Shown here piece after piece: positions 11,808 to 22,623 of a DNA stretch of 64,000 bases; position 1 is the stretch's first letter, and the number at the start of each line of letters is the position of its first letter. The notes under the pieces are model-generated. The model was not told the origin of the DNA and did no database searches. It saw only the letters and a list, made by a program, of their open reading frames with translations. A program made the position numbers and the translations under genes. Source of the stretch: Brienomyrus brachyistius (taxonomy: Eukaryota; Chordata; Actinopteri; Osteoglossiformes; Mormyridae); contig NC_064544.1 in NCBI RefSeq assembly GCF_023856365.1, positions 25,520,399-25,584,398 of the forward strand. Direction: 5' to 3'.

Positions 11808-13781
11808 ATGACGGACCTAAAGAAGAGGAGCAAGAAGGCCAGGCGGATCTCGGAGGAGCCAGAGATCTGTCTGGGAGCGTGCGCATTATCCCGGCTGTGG
11901 TTCCCGTCTGGGGACGAGGAGGAAGTAATCCTCCGTCCCGCCGAGACAGAGTCCAGCGACCCCGTCCTCCAACCGCCACTCAGGCGGTATGATTACCGGC
12001 CCGAGGGACTGGCCAACGAAGGAGGGATACGGAAGGGGAGAGACGCCATTCTGCACGTCCCCCGCTCTATTAAAGGGACCACGCCAGTTTCGCCCGCGGT
12101 CCTGGCCAACCGGTTCTTCACCCTCCAGGGCTTATACTGGAGGGTGATGGATGAACCGACCGGGCGAGGTTCACCAGAGGTGGACCTACTCGCCAGGCAG
12201 CTCAGGGAGGGGTTCGCCGCATTCACTCCCGCTTCATCTCCAGCTGACCTGGAGATCTTAATTGAAGACCTCAAGAGGCTGATCCTGCTCCGGAGAACTG
12301 CGGACCCTGAGCCCGCGCATCCGCCGCTCCCGCCTTCGCCCGCGCAGCCGCCGCTGCCGGCGGACCCCGCTCCCGTGCGGCCGCCGCTGCCGGCGGACCC
12401 CGCTCCCGTGCGGCCGCCGCTGCCGGCGGACCCCGCTCCCGTGCGGCCGCCTCTGCCGCCTGCGCAGCCGGCAGTTCCAGGGCAGGCGTCCCCACTGCAG
12501 CAGCCTGCAGTTCCAGGGCAGGCGCCCCCACTGCAGCAGCCTGCAGTTCCAGGGCAGGCGCCCCCACTGCAGCAGCCGGCAGCTCCAAGTCCTGACCGCG
12601 CTCCAAGTCCTGACCGCGCTCCAAGTCCTGACCGCGCTCCAGCAGCTCCCGGGCCGGCGCCCCCACAGCCAGCTGACCCTGTTCTGGTCCCTGACCGTGC
12701 CCCAGTTCCTGTCGCCCTAGTCCCCGAGGTGGTCCCGGAGGACTCCATCGTGGCTCCTCCCTCTTCGGAGGTGGAGGAGCTGGAATGGGACCCCTCGGGG
12801 ATCACACTTGTGACACCTTTGCCCTTGCCCCGGCGCGAGAGACCCCGGACTAAGGCCTGTATGTCTGTGTCCCGCAAGGGGAGAGGGCACAAACGCAGGG
12901 CTGGGGTCCCGCCCGTCCTGCCCCCTGGCTCGCCCTCCTTCGCCTGCGCTGTGGCTCGCTTGGCGCCTGCGGGTCCTGGCCCGCCGGGTCGGCAGTCGCC
13001 TGCCGGTCCCCCTTCGACGCCTCGTCCCCCTGCCTCTGTCCCTCGTCCGGCACCTCGTCGGGCTCCTGCAAGCCCCCCGACTCCGGCTCCTCGGTCCCCT
13101 ACGGGGCCTCTACCTTTGGCCCTTCCCCGGACGTCGCCGCCTGCGGTGGCTCCCCCCTCCTTGGGGCCTTCGCGAGGGCCCCTCCTGCTTCCTCGTCCCC
13201 TTCCCCGGTGGCCCCTCCTGCTCCCTCCTCGGCCCCTGCCTCGGTCCCTCGCCCGGTCTCCTCGGCTCCTCCGGGGTCCCCTCCGGCTGCCTCCCGTCGC
13301 CCGCTGGGTCTCCCTCGGGCTCCCCTCTGTTCCCCCTCCTTGTCTCCCTTCGCTCCTCCCTTTGTCCCTTCGGTCCTCTCTCCTCCTTCCGCCTTTGTCC
13401 CGCCTCTCTCTGCTCCCTCTGGCTCTGTTCCTCCTGTCTTTGCTACCCGTCCTCTGTGCCCTCCGTTCACTCCTGGCCCTTGTGTCCCGCCTGTTCCTTC
13501 TGTGTCCCCTCTCTTTCTCTGTCGGTCCGTGTTCCCCGTCCTCTGTCAGGTTTTGTCCCTGGTCCTGTCTTTGTGCCTGTTCTGTCTCTCTGTTTAATTC
13601 CCGGTCTCTTGTTCATGGTTTTGGGGTTTTGTTTTTCAGGTCTTGGTCCCCTCGTCCCGTTCGTCGCCTCCTCATGGGCGCGCCTGGTGTAGCGCGCCTT
13701 TGGGGGGGGGCTCTGTCATGCCCGGCTCATCCGCTCCTCGTGTGTGCCACGCCCCCTGCCTTCCCACGTGTATTTCCCTGA
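11808..13781 (+). CDS. Proline-rich ORF of the LTR element
   Basis: ATG at 11808 opens a 657-codon frame. Residues 1-165 are an ordinary mixed sequence with no domain I can name. Residues about 175-300 are built of short coding tandem repeats: three copies of an 11-residue unit (PLPADPAPVRP type, 33 bp), three of a 12-residue unit (PAVPGQAPPLQQ type, 36 bp) and three of a 6-residue unit (APSPDR). After about residue 440 the frame becomes Leu/Pro/Arg/Ser-rich because the DNA is almost pure pyrimidine, and another frame (13208-13597) is then the more Pro-rich one, so a frameshift is possible. The listed stop lies inside the 3' LTR. It could be a Gag-like structural protein of a non-autonomous element. 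That is inferred from position only. Confidence 0.6.
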   Translation: MTDLKKRSKKARRISEEPEICLGACALSRLWFPSGDEEEVILRPAETESSDPVLQPPLRRYDYRPEGLANEGGIRKGRDAILHVPRSIKGTTPVSPAVLANRFFTLQGLYWRVMDEPTGRGSPEVDLLARQLREGFAAFTPASSPADLEILIEDLKRLILLRRTADPEPAHPPLPPSPAQPPLPADPAPVRPPLPADPAPVRPPLPADPAPVRPPLPPAQPAVPGQASPLQQPAVPGQAPPLQQPAVPGQAPPLQQPAAPSPDRAPSPDRAPSPDRAPAAPGPAPPQPADPVLVPDRAPVPVALVPEVVPEDSIVAPPSSEVEELEWDPSGITLVTPLPLPRRERPRTKACMSVSRKGRGHKRRAGVPPVLPPGSPSFACAVARLAPAGPGPPGRQSPAGPPSTPRPPASVPRPAPRRAPASPPTPAPRSPTGPLPLALPRTSPPAVAPPSLGPSRGPLLLPRPLPRWPLLLPPRPLPRSLARSPRLLRGPLRLPPVARWVSLGLPSVPPPCLPSLLPLSLRSSLLLPPLSRLSLLPLALFLLSLLPVLCALRSLLALVSRLFLLCPLSFSVGPCSPSSVRFCPWSCLCACSVSLFNSRSLVHGFGVLFFRSWSPRPVRRLLMGAPGVARLWGGALSCPAHPLLVCATPPAFPRVFP

Positions 13782-14002
13782 TTGTACCCCGCTGTATCTG
13801 ATTACTTTGATTAGTCTTGTCTGGTTTTAAGTCCTGGTCTTACATGTTAGCGTTGTCCGTCATTGATGTTTGTACTCGTTTGCTGTTTCCCGGTCCCTGG
13901 CTTCCCAATTAAACTCCCGTTTTGCCCCGTATACTGCATTCCTGCTTCCTGCTTGCCTGCCGACCCGCACGATCGCCGCTTCGCTCGACCGCGATCGTGA
14001 CA
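13714..14002 (+). repeat. 3' LTR, 289 bp
   Basis: Nearly identical to the 5' LTR for the first about 165 bp, then strongly different up to the end, where ACGATCGCCGCTT and the terminal TGACA are shared. It has AATTAAAC where the 5' LTR has the canonical AATAAA. Confidence 0.9.
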
Positions 14003-14007
14003 ATAAC

Positions 14008-14639
14008 CTTAGAAATGCATATTTAATTGTTGGAATATTTTATTTTGGACAAAACGATGTGTATCTGCAGATGTTTTGAAAATAATACACATATATTCTC
14101 GATAATGCTACCACGGAGGAAGCATGGTCCCTGGATGTGTTTATTTACATTTCCCCTTTATTGAGGGTGTTACATGGGCAGTTTGCATGGTCTCCACGTT
14201 GGATTCCTCTCAGTTCTCTGGTTTCCTCCCGCAGTCCAAAGACACGTGGTTCAGGTGAATTGGTGCCTCTAAAAGTACCCATAGTGACTGTGTGTGAGTG
14301 TTTGCCCTGTGACAGACTGGCATCCTGTCCTGGGTGTTCCCCTGCCTTGAGCCCTGTTCTGCCTCAGATCAGCTCCACGCTCCCTTTACTGTACTGACCC
14401 TGTACTTAATAAGAATGTGCAAGATAGATGGCTGAACTAACATACATTGAAATGCTTTTTGTACAAGTCATGTCAAGTGATTTGTATTTAAAAGGCACAT
14501 TAACAAACAATACATGTTGTGGCAAAATGCTGTAATTAAAAATGCTACAATAAAAACATGAAATACGTAATACAACCAGAGACATTGGACAAAGTTACAT
14601 AAAATATATAATTTTAGTAATTCAATGGGGATAAGATAA
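14008..14639. other. Non-coding, with SINE relic
   Basis: Contains the second copy of the short repeat (14103-14166). From about 14170 to 14400 there is a diverged SINE: its GCAGTTTGCATGGTCTCC block and its CTGTGACAGACTGGCATCC block are typical of the family found intact at 52.4 kb. Confidence 0.6.
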
Positions 14640-15170
14640 AAGCAGGAGTAACTGTCTCCAGGTCTTTGGCTGAAAGGTGCGGTTTAAGCCTGGCTATTGA
14701 ACTCAGCTGACAGAAACACCCCTTCACAACAGAATTTATTTGTTTATCAAACTCAATGATGAATCAAAGATGAAACCAAGATTTTTAGTATGTGACCGGA
14801 AGTTTTCTGAATGAGGCCCTAATTGTTCTCTGAGATCATGAACAGACCTTGAGTGACCAAAACTCATTACCTCTGTCTTGTTTTCATTAATCTAGACGAA
14901 GGTCATTGCTGTCCTGTTCTTAATGTCCTCCAGACAGTTAGAAAGGGCCATCAGAGAGCAGCAGTATCCAGGTTTTAATGGCAGATAGAGCTGCATATCA
15001 CTGGCATAGCAATGATATTTTACATAATAACGTTCACAAATAGAGCCCAAAGGAAGCATGTATAGATGGAATAGGAGAGGGCCTGTATCACAGGACTGGA
15101 TATGTTTACAAGTAAGGCCATAGTACTGAAGGAGTGTGGCCATCCCACACAGTGACAAGCCCATTCATTC
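14640..15170 (-). pseudogene. L2-type LINE reverse transcriptase relic
   Basis: On the minus strand the reading includes GPLLFHLYMLPLGSI, then HCYASDMQLYLPLK near 15000 (the catalytic motif degraded from YADD to YASD), then KTEVMSFGHS and KNLGFIFDSSLS. The same order occurs in the nearly complete L2 at 35.8-36.2 kb. Both 5' and 3' ends are missing and stops interrupt it, so it is dead. Confidence 0.8.
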
Positions 15171-15465
15171 ACCTCATCTACGCCTTTTACTAGGGATTTA
15201 AGGTCCTGGTTTTCCTCTCAGACCCTAGAACACACTGCCAGGCTCAGATTCCCAATCCCACATCCTGCTGAAGCCCTTCCCAAGATCAGACACTAGTTTT
15301 GTTTTCCTTGTTGTTATAGTAAAATGATGGTCTTTGCCTTTTATACATCATCACTGTTCTGTTAATTACACATGACCTAATCTAAGTATTATACAAACCA
15401 AGCATCATTACTTAGAGATGTCATGATGTGGAAAATCCTTATTCGGTTAATTATTTTCCCCACAG
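15171..15465. other. No gene recognised
   Basis: Probably an intron or the 5' flank of the receptor pseudogene that follows. A signal-peptide exon was not found. Confidence 0.4.
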
Positions 15466-15779
15466 GTGCTGACAGTGTGTCCACAGTGAAATGGGTCTGT
15501 GTACAGAGAGGATGATCTGTTACAATCCCATGTTTCTATGGTGACAGATATAAAACTCATGTGAAATACTGGTGCAGAGGGTATCATGTGAGGTCATGTA
15601 CTCCCATAGTACACACTGACTCTCCACAGGAGGGTAAAGTGTCAGTCAGAGATGATCCTGACTAGCGAGTCTTCACTGTGACCATCAACAATCTGACAGC
15701 TGAGGACTCTGATCAGTACTGGTGTGGTGTGAAGATCAGTGGAGCCTCTTTGATCGGGTTAATCTGTCAGTCACTGATG

Positions 15780-16117
15780 GTAAGATGTCTGTACTGCAGA
15801 CTGTAGCCAATGAGATGCACAGTATGTAACATGTCATTGAGTCAAAAAGGAAGGACATTAACACAAACACTGAAGGAAAATTGTTTTAATATTTTAAAAA
15901 TCTGCATTTTAATTTAATTCAATGTGATAAACGAGACTTAGAAGAAGTAACAGTGTCAGCTGAATTGGGCGACTTGATGAGGTTAAATATGATAAGTAAT
16001 ATGTTAAAAAATGTCAGTTTATTGGGCAAACATTTACATATGCATGTTGTGATGGGCTGATATTCATAAACATTTCATTGCTATGCAAATCTTTGAGTGT
16101 TTTACCTGTGTGTTCAG
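15780..16117. other. Intron of the receptor pseudogene
   Basis: Lies between the two Ig exons with consensus donor and acceptor. Nothing else seen. Confidence 0.6.
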
Positions 16118-16405
16118 GTCCTCCAGGGCTGTCTGTGGACAAACAGGAGGTGACGGGTGTGGATGGAGACAGTGTCAGTGTTACTATGGAAACAACAAAA
16201 GACATAGGATGTGGTGTAAGATTGGGGGTTCCTGTGCATCAGAGAGATCAGCGAGTTTGGATGGGAGGCCTGTCCTGATCAGGGATGAAACAGAAAATAA
16301 AACCTTCATTGTGACAATGAGTGGGCTGGAGAGGAAGGACACTGGCTGGTATTGGTGTGCTGCTGGAAACCTGCAGATTCCAGTTCATATAACTGTCAAA
16401 CATAA

Positions 16406-17071
16406 GTAATTGATTTAAATCTGCCTGTGAATCATTTATACTTGAATATAAATAGATAAATACTAATTAACCCAGCAGTTTCACTCGCGAAGGGGGTTGT
16501 GCTTCTTTGTGGAGATAATCCCCTATTTATCAGCTGTTGTGAAACAGAGTTATTTATTGGGATAATTGCTTCACACCTCCATGTTTAGGGGTTTGAATCT
16601 GGCTTCTGCTCTGTCTGTGTGGAGTTTGCATGTTCTCTACATGCTGTGTGGGTTTCCTCCAACAATCCAAAAGCACACAGTCAGGCTAACTGGTGTCTCT
16701 AATATAGAATGTGTGTCTTCTAGTTTATGATCAGTCTGTAGTATGACAAAAATCACAGCGTTTTCCACAGACATACAGCCAGTCACTTGTTATGTATACA
16801 AATCCAGACAAATCCATGTAGTTTGCAACTTAATTCAGGCATTTTTTCATCTTTGTGAGGATGAATTGTTACTAATGGTGTCAAATCCACCCTCTTATTC
16901 AGCTCTTTGGTCCAGCTGGCTCTGCATGTAGGACTGGGCTTATTGGTGCTGCTGTTGATCATCAAGATGGTTTTACTTCAGTCAGAATAGATTCACTCTT
17001 TTGTTCTTCAGGTTTAATTGTGATACGTGTGACTGACAGACACACTGATGTATTTATTATATGTCTGACAG
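16406..17071. other. Intron of the receptor pseudogene with SINE relic
   Basis: Around 16600-16710 it contains GTGGAGTTTGCATGTTCTC and nearby blocks of the tRNA-derived SINE family, well diverged. Confidence 0.55.
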
Positions 17072-17576
17072 GTGGGAGCAGGTTCTCGATGCTGTACTGA
17101 AAGCTGGAACTGGTGTGTTTTATCTGATTTGCACCATCATCACCATTCAGTTGCACTGGACCTCCTGTAGAAAGCGGGAACCAATCAGAGAGAAGCAGAG
17201 GGTCTCCCTGTGTTAGAGGAAGCTGGCAGAGGAGATGACCTTCGTGGAGCAGAATGAGTCAGACGAGCTCATTCTATATATATATGTGTGTTCCCTCCAC
17301 CACCCCCACCCCCCCTGCGGAGGACTACTTTATTTCTATTTATTTTTATTCATTTCCTCAAGAGAGGGAGAGGGGGAGAGAGGGGGACAGAAGGACGAAA
17401 ACGGAGAGGAAGGTAAATAGAGAGGGAGGGAGGGAAAAGAGAAAAACAATTAAGAAGAAAGAAAACCACAGATAATCTGCTTCAATACCTGCTGATGAGA
17501 GAAAACAACAACCAACATCTGTATGAATCAGAATGAGCATGTTAAGGAGCAACAGCCGATAAACACAGTGTGTGTC

Positions 17577-17870
17577 TGTGAGAACCTGTTTGTACACCTG
17601 TATGTGTTTGTGAGAACCTGTTTGTACATCTGCGTGTGTCTGTGAGAACCTGTTTGTACGCCTGTATGTGACTGTGAGAACCTGTTTGTACACCTGCGTG
17701 TGTCTGTGAGAACCTGTTTGTACACCTGCGTGTGTCTGTGAGAACCTGTTTGTACACCTGCGTGTGTCTGTGAGAACCTGTTTGTACGCCTGTATGTGTT
17801 TGTGAGAACCTGTTTGTACGCCTGCGTGTGTCTGTGAGAACCTGTTTGTACACCTGTGTGCACACCTGTG
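17577..17870. repeat. 32-bp minisatellite, about nine units
   Basis: Unit type AACCTGTTTGTACACCTG followed by TGTGTCTGTGAG, repeated head to tail with scattered substitutions. Three frames stay open through it because the unit lacks stops, but nothing suggests coding. Confidence 0.95.
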
Positions 17871-18900
17871 TCTGTGAGTGCGCTGGTGTTCAAAAGGTTT
17901 CTCCATGTAAATGTCTGGTAGTGTGTGTGGGGAGCCACAGCCCCATCCCTCAGGACATGAAGCAGACACGGAGGAGGCCCCATCCACCGGCAGGGAGTGT
18001 GGCGGCGGGGCCACAGCTCTTCCTCTCAGCCCCCAGCTGCAAATGGCGAACAGAGAACGGGGGTGTGAAAAGACCCCATGCCCCCCTTCGCCCGCTCAGA
18101 TGTGGTGTTGGTGCTTGTTGTTCTAATGTGCTTTTAAAACAGGTGAAGGGCATAGCGCTAACCATCCCCTGCCGACCAACAGCTGGTGTTAGCTCAGCCC
18201 CTCCCCAGAACCCTCAATGTCTATGTGTGATTAAAATTGAGATGTGGGCCCTGGCACCAGAGGTAAGGCTGAATGAACAGACCGCCCTCTGGATGCCATT
18301 CTGTGTGCCCACCCCCAAGGCCCTAAATGTATGTGTTGTGAGAGAGTAAGTAATGAGAATGTCTACATTGTAGTATATGAATGAGGTACATGTGGTCGCG
18401 AGGGGACAGAGGAGGGATACTTCCCCTGTATCCCAGCAACGCACCTGCACCTCAAAGCCCTACGTGTTTGGTGGTGTGATGGAGCGGGAGAAGGGAGGCA
18501 CTTTGGGATGGGGAGGAAAGGAATGGCGGGTGGCCAAGTTCCCCCCCCCTCTGGAGCCAGCTCCCCCGCTGACCCCCATAGGCACACCCCATTCCCCGAA
18601 ATCCATCCAAGGCGGGGGGCTCAGGCCCATCCAGACCGGGGCCAAAGGCAGCGGCACCACCGGGCCCCACAGAGCCCAAGACACCCCACCACAGAGGAAA
18701 AACTACCCCCGCCCCAGCATTCAGTCAACTCCCAGACTGCATAAGACAAAAGACATCCAGGTTGAGTCCCTCCGCCTCCTCTATTGGATCCCCCCCCCCC
18801 CCCCCCCGCAGAGTGGATACCCCAAAAGCAGGGACCCCCTGCGGACAGATGGTAAGAACCTCCCCAACCGGCCGAGGTACACGGTTATGTTAACTGCAGT
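17871..18900 (-). repeat. GC-rich repeat resembling L1 3' untranslated sequence
   Basis: Composition and phrasing (CAGGCCCATCCAGACCGGGG, GGCAGCGGCACCACCGGG, a C-run at 18790-18806) are like the GC-rich antisense L1 tail at 21.2-22.6 kb. It is probably a separate fragment of that family in the same orientation. Open frames here are a side effect of base composition. Confidence 0.35.
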
Positions 18901-19128
18901 GAGGCCTCTTTCACTTGACCCTGTACAGTCATAGCAAGAGAGTCAGTTAAACACAGAGAGGTTGATCTGCAGTGTTGGATTATCTGTTGGGAACCTGTAC
19001 AACCACGTATTGGCCACTTATTCACAAGCGCTTTGCTGCCACCTGCTGGTTAATGTTTAATAATAGTTAACTAGTGAAGGTTAGACTGGATTTTATTAAA
19101 TTGTCTCTTAATTCTGAAAAAATGCGGT

Positions 19129-19629
19129 ACTATGCAAAAGTCTTGGGCCATCAAAGAAAATGTTTAATGCTATTTATCTGGGTTGTGTATATTTGCTCAG
19201 AAAAAAAACACAATTATCATTAAAATATATGCAAATTAAAAGTAACACAATAAAAACTAACAAGAATTTCTCCTTTTCTCCAAAAAGTTGCTGATGCCTT
19301 GTTGGATCACTAGATGAACCACGCTTTGGTTACAAAATCTCTCCTCAGGGGCACCTCAGCCATTCCATGTATTTGTTAAATTTCACCACCAGCTCACTTA
19401 ATTAATTTAATTATTAAACAAATGTTAATGATGTATTGATTAGCCATAGGAGTTGTGTTAATGGTCAAGTCAAAAATATATGGGTGTATTAGATGGTTGG
19501 TGCAAATGCTGTACTGACTTAGAAGAGATTTTGAAATGACTGGGCTGCCACTCTTTGATGGACAAAATATTATAATTCTAGACCAAGATGAACATCATTT
19601 TATTTGATGGCCCAAGACTTTTGCATAGT
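19129..19629. mobile_element. Tc1-like MITE
   Basis: 501 bp with perfect 27-bp terminal inverted repeats (ACTATGCAAAAGTCTTGGGC at the left end, its complement at the right). The AAAAGTCTT core is typical of fish Tc1-like ends. No transposase is present. A related copy is at 53245-54349. Confidence 0.85.
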
Positions 19630-21189
19630 TTTGTATATGTCTTTTATACTGGTCATTATTTGTTTTAATACATGATTAATAAATTGATACTTTACAAAAC
19701 ATTTAGTATTTTTATGAAATTGGTTATTATTAAAAACAAATTCCACAAACATAAACGGTTTGGGGTTATTAGGTCACGCCTCCTTGTCAGGGCCCACCAA
19801 TCAGGGACTCTTTTAGAGGGTGATGTACGCATTAAATCAGGACCGCCCACTTATCACTCCAATCACACCACCATCCAATCCAATCACAAATCACACCAGT
19901 TTGTCTCAGCTGACAGCAGCCTCACATATCAACTAAGGAGAAAGACGGCATATCAAAAGTAAAAAGAAAGACAACATCAAATGAAAACATCCCTGTGTTT
20001 TCTGCTTTCAATCCCATTAAATGACAGTAAATCTAGTTGCTGTCCATGGTTCTGAAAATCTGGATCAGTAAATTCCAAATGAAACTTCTTTACCTGATTT
20101 AATTGTAACATATTTTGTTGGCAATGATGCTTTGTTGAGTCTAGAAAGGCGCAAAGTGGGTTACAGATAATTTAAATGAAGTAGTTTTACTTAAAAACCA
20201 GAAAGCTTTGAATAATCAGTTCAGCTTTGGACTATAGTGCTTCACAAAAGTAAAATCCATCCAGTTAAATCTCTTTACCTCCAAGTCAAGAAGGAATCAA
20301 ATGCAGAAGCACATTGTGGGAGATACAAGGTGCAAACACATTAAAAGCACTTTTTTGTGTGAACATTATAAAACAGATTGATACATATTAAGCAGTTTGT
20401 AACTTTACATCCAGAGCTACATCAGTCAGAAAAAGATGACCAGCCCAACCAGCAGCTCCATCTCTGATTGTACAGAATCCCTTGTCTGAAGTCATGACTA
20501 AACTAATTTCCATCTCTGCCTTCAGCTTCATCAGATAGATTAAATTAGGAACTAAACTAAACTAGGAGGGAAATACAGTCAAGCTATGTAAGTAGCTGAA
20601 TTTTGTTTATCCACTAGAGGGCAGCCACACATAGATTCCCTTATAAATGGTTCTGATGCTTCAGGGAAGCACTGTAGAGAGACCCAGGTATGCCAGTGAG
20701 GAGCAGATAAAGAGCAGACGGATCCACCAACTAGCTGTAATATATAGTATTTTCATTGAATTTAAACAAATGAATATAACAGTGTCAGAGTGTCAGATCC
20801 ATGTGACTTTTTATGATTGATGAGCTTTGAAAGCCTGAAAATGACTGAGGACGCCCACGGACCCCATTATGTGTGAAACACCATTGTGGTGCTGAGAGAA
20901 AGACAAACAGCACTCAGTCTGACAGGACTGCTGATAAGACCCAGATGAAGTGAATCACCTGACTTTGCCCCCCTTCCCCTCTGGACACCCCCGCCCCTGT
21001 CATACAGACACCTTCCTAATGGACTTCTTGATTTGTACTGATCCACAGATATTAAAAGGACCTACTGCAGTGACATTTTAAAACTGTATAAAACATAATA
21101 AAGACTGAAACAAAGGCCTGAGGTCAGACCCTCTGTATGCGGCACACAGTGTTTCTGCAGAGTCTCACTCTCACACAATTAAAACGGGG
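19630..21189. other. No gene recognised
   Basis: Four CCAAT pentamers lie within 19796-19885, which could be a promoter remnant. An AATAAAG near 21095 sits in a 3'-UTR-like context. No exon could be supported. Confidence 0.45.
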
Positions 21190-21602
21190 AGGCAGAAGGC
21201 CGCGCAACAGAGTGAGTAAGGCCACGTAAATGGCCCTCCCCACCGTACGCCCCCCCCCCCCCCCAGAGGTCCTACATGTGTGCGTGGCATGTTGTGAATG
21301 AGGGGGGAGAGGGGCTAGGATTCATAAGGCCAGGGGGCAGATTATTCACCCCCTGGAAAAAGAAAGCCAGCTAACCAGCTGCCTTAGTAGGCACCCCAGC
21401 CCCCCCCGCCGAGCGGGAAGGAGCGGACCCGGGGCCTCCAGGGCAGCGCCAGCACCAAAACCCACCCCACCCCTCCCCCACCCTCGGCGGCACCCCGGGG
21501 GAAACACAGGCCACCCCGGCGCAGGGAGGCACCCACCGAAGAGATGGCCAGGCCCCGGGCACCACAGCCTCGAACCCCGTACCGAGGCCTGCACCAAAGA
21601 GG

Positions 21603-22300
21603 TGTTACGATCCTCAGTCTAGGGTTGAGGACCGCCAGAAAGGTAAAGGGAAAGGAGAGGGGAAAACGAGACAACCAGGGTATGGGAAAAGGGAACACGG
21701 GACACAAAGGGATCTTTTTTTGTATTTTTTTAATGTTTATTCACAAAGACTTTCACACACAATAGGGCAACAGACTTCGGGAGTGACACCGCCAAAACAA
21801 TAAACAAAACCCCACTAACGAACACGTCCCAAACTAAGCTAATTCTAAACGAAAAGAAAATGACACAGACTAATCCTAACTCCCTAACCAAAACACAGAA
21901 TAAGCAACACGTACGCAAAACAAAACAGCCGTCACTCCCTACGCACTTAACAGAAACGGACATACAGAACACCAAAGCCGAAACACAGTATCCGAGGGGC
22001 GAAGCAAGAGAGGAGTCAGGAGGAAGGCAATAGATCACAAACCAGAAAGCAGTCAAAACCAAAGGCAAAGGTACAGAGGGATAAGGCAAGAGACGAAAAC
22101 CGGAAAACCAAAAACTGTCATACACGATCAATCAAAAGAACACAAGCAAATCAATAACGCAACAACCAACTGTGAGCAGAGCTGCCGCTACTCTCCCGCG
22201 CCGGCCTTTTCAATTCACAAACGCGGAAGTAGCGTCGAGGCTCGGGGCGTGGCCAGGTCTGGGAGGCGGAGACGAAGGCAGCCGGACAACAATCAGGACA
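21603..22300 (-). mobile_element. Solo LTR-like insertion in the L1 tail
   Basis: 698 bp with TGT...ACA ends and near-symmetrical termini (TGTTACGATCC on +, TGTCCTGATTG on -). AATAAA is followed by A-rich DNA on the minus strand, so that orientation is preferred. It interrupts the GC-rich L1 tail, which continues on both sides. A clear target duplication was not found. Confidence 0.55.
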
Positions 22301-22623
22301 ATCCCCCCCAAACCTTACGGCACGTAACAGAGGTCAACCGCCCCTCCCAGGGCCAGCCCCTGCCACCACCAGCACTCCAGACCCCACGCCCCATAACCAC
22401 CAGTTAGCACCCGCCCAAGCTCCCCCCCACCACCCCCAGCCAGGGCAAACACCCAGACATCATAAAACGGCAGCCATCCCAAGAAGCCACTAGACACCCA
22501 TTGCTCGAGGGCCCAACCCCGCCATCCGCCAGGATCCCGAGGAGACGAGACCACAGCCGACCACCCCCCCCATATAATGGAATTGGCCCAGAGAGAGAGT
22601 GGACCAGAGAGAATCCAATTCAC

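Larger units (their letters stand above)
11497..14002 (+). mobile_element. Complete non-autonomous LTR element
   Basis: Two LTRs (11497-11805 and 13714-14002) with TGTCA...TGACA ends enclose one proline-rich ORF. The element is flanked by an exact 5-bp target duplication, ATAAC, at 11492-11496 and 14003-14007. A G-run (TTTGGGGGGGGGCTC) directly precedes the 3' LTR and looks like the polypurine tract. No reverse transcriptase, integrase or protease is encoded, so it would depend on another element. The ORF starts 2 bp after the 5' LTR and no usual tRNA primer-binding site is visible there. Confidence 0.9.
15466..17215 (+). pseudogene. CD300/pIgR-like (CMRF35-like) receptor pseudogene
   Basis: Three exons are recognisable. 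Exon A (15466-15779, CCCCACAG before it, GTAAGA after) is an Ig V-type domain with VTIPCFYGDRYKTHVKYWC and the DSDQYWCGV C-terminal half; two in-frame stops (RG*SVTI and PD*RVF) break it. Exon B (16118-16405) is a second Ig domain: the start PGLSVDKQEVTGVDGDSVSV and the end DTGWYWCAAGN are in different frames, so at least one frameshift is present. Exon C (17072-about 17215) holds a transmembrane segment (GVFYLICTIITIQL) and a basic tail with a stop. Family members are leukocyte surface receptors that pair with activating or inhibitory adaptors. No signal peptide exon was found upstream. The locus is a clear pseudogene unless the assembly is wrong at several positions. Confidence 0.85.

Noticed and set aside
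11993..12892. 299-codon open frame on the minus strand
   Set aside because: Antisense shadow of the GC-rich, Pro-coding repeats of the LTR element; Gly/Ala low complexity and no independent support.
17577..17870. Possible CRISPR array
   Set aside because: The 32-bp units are directly adjacent with no spacers, and the genome is a vertebrate.
17542..18014. Long minus-strand frames with CTNRFSQTHAGVQTGS-type repeats
   Set aside because: Translations of the 32-bp minisatellite; all frames are open because the unit lacks stops.
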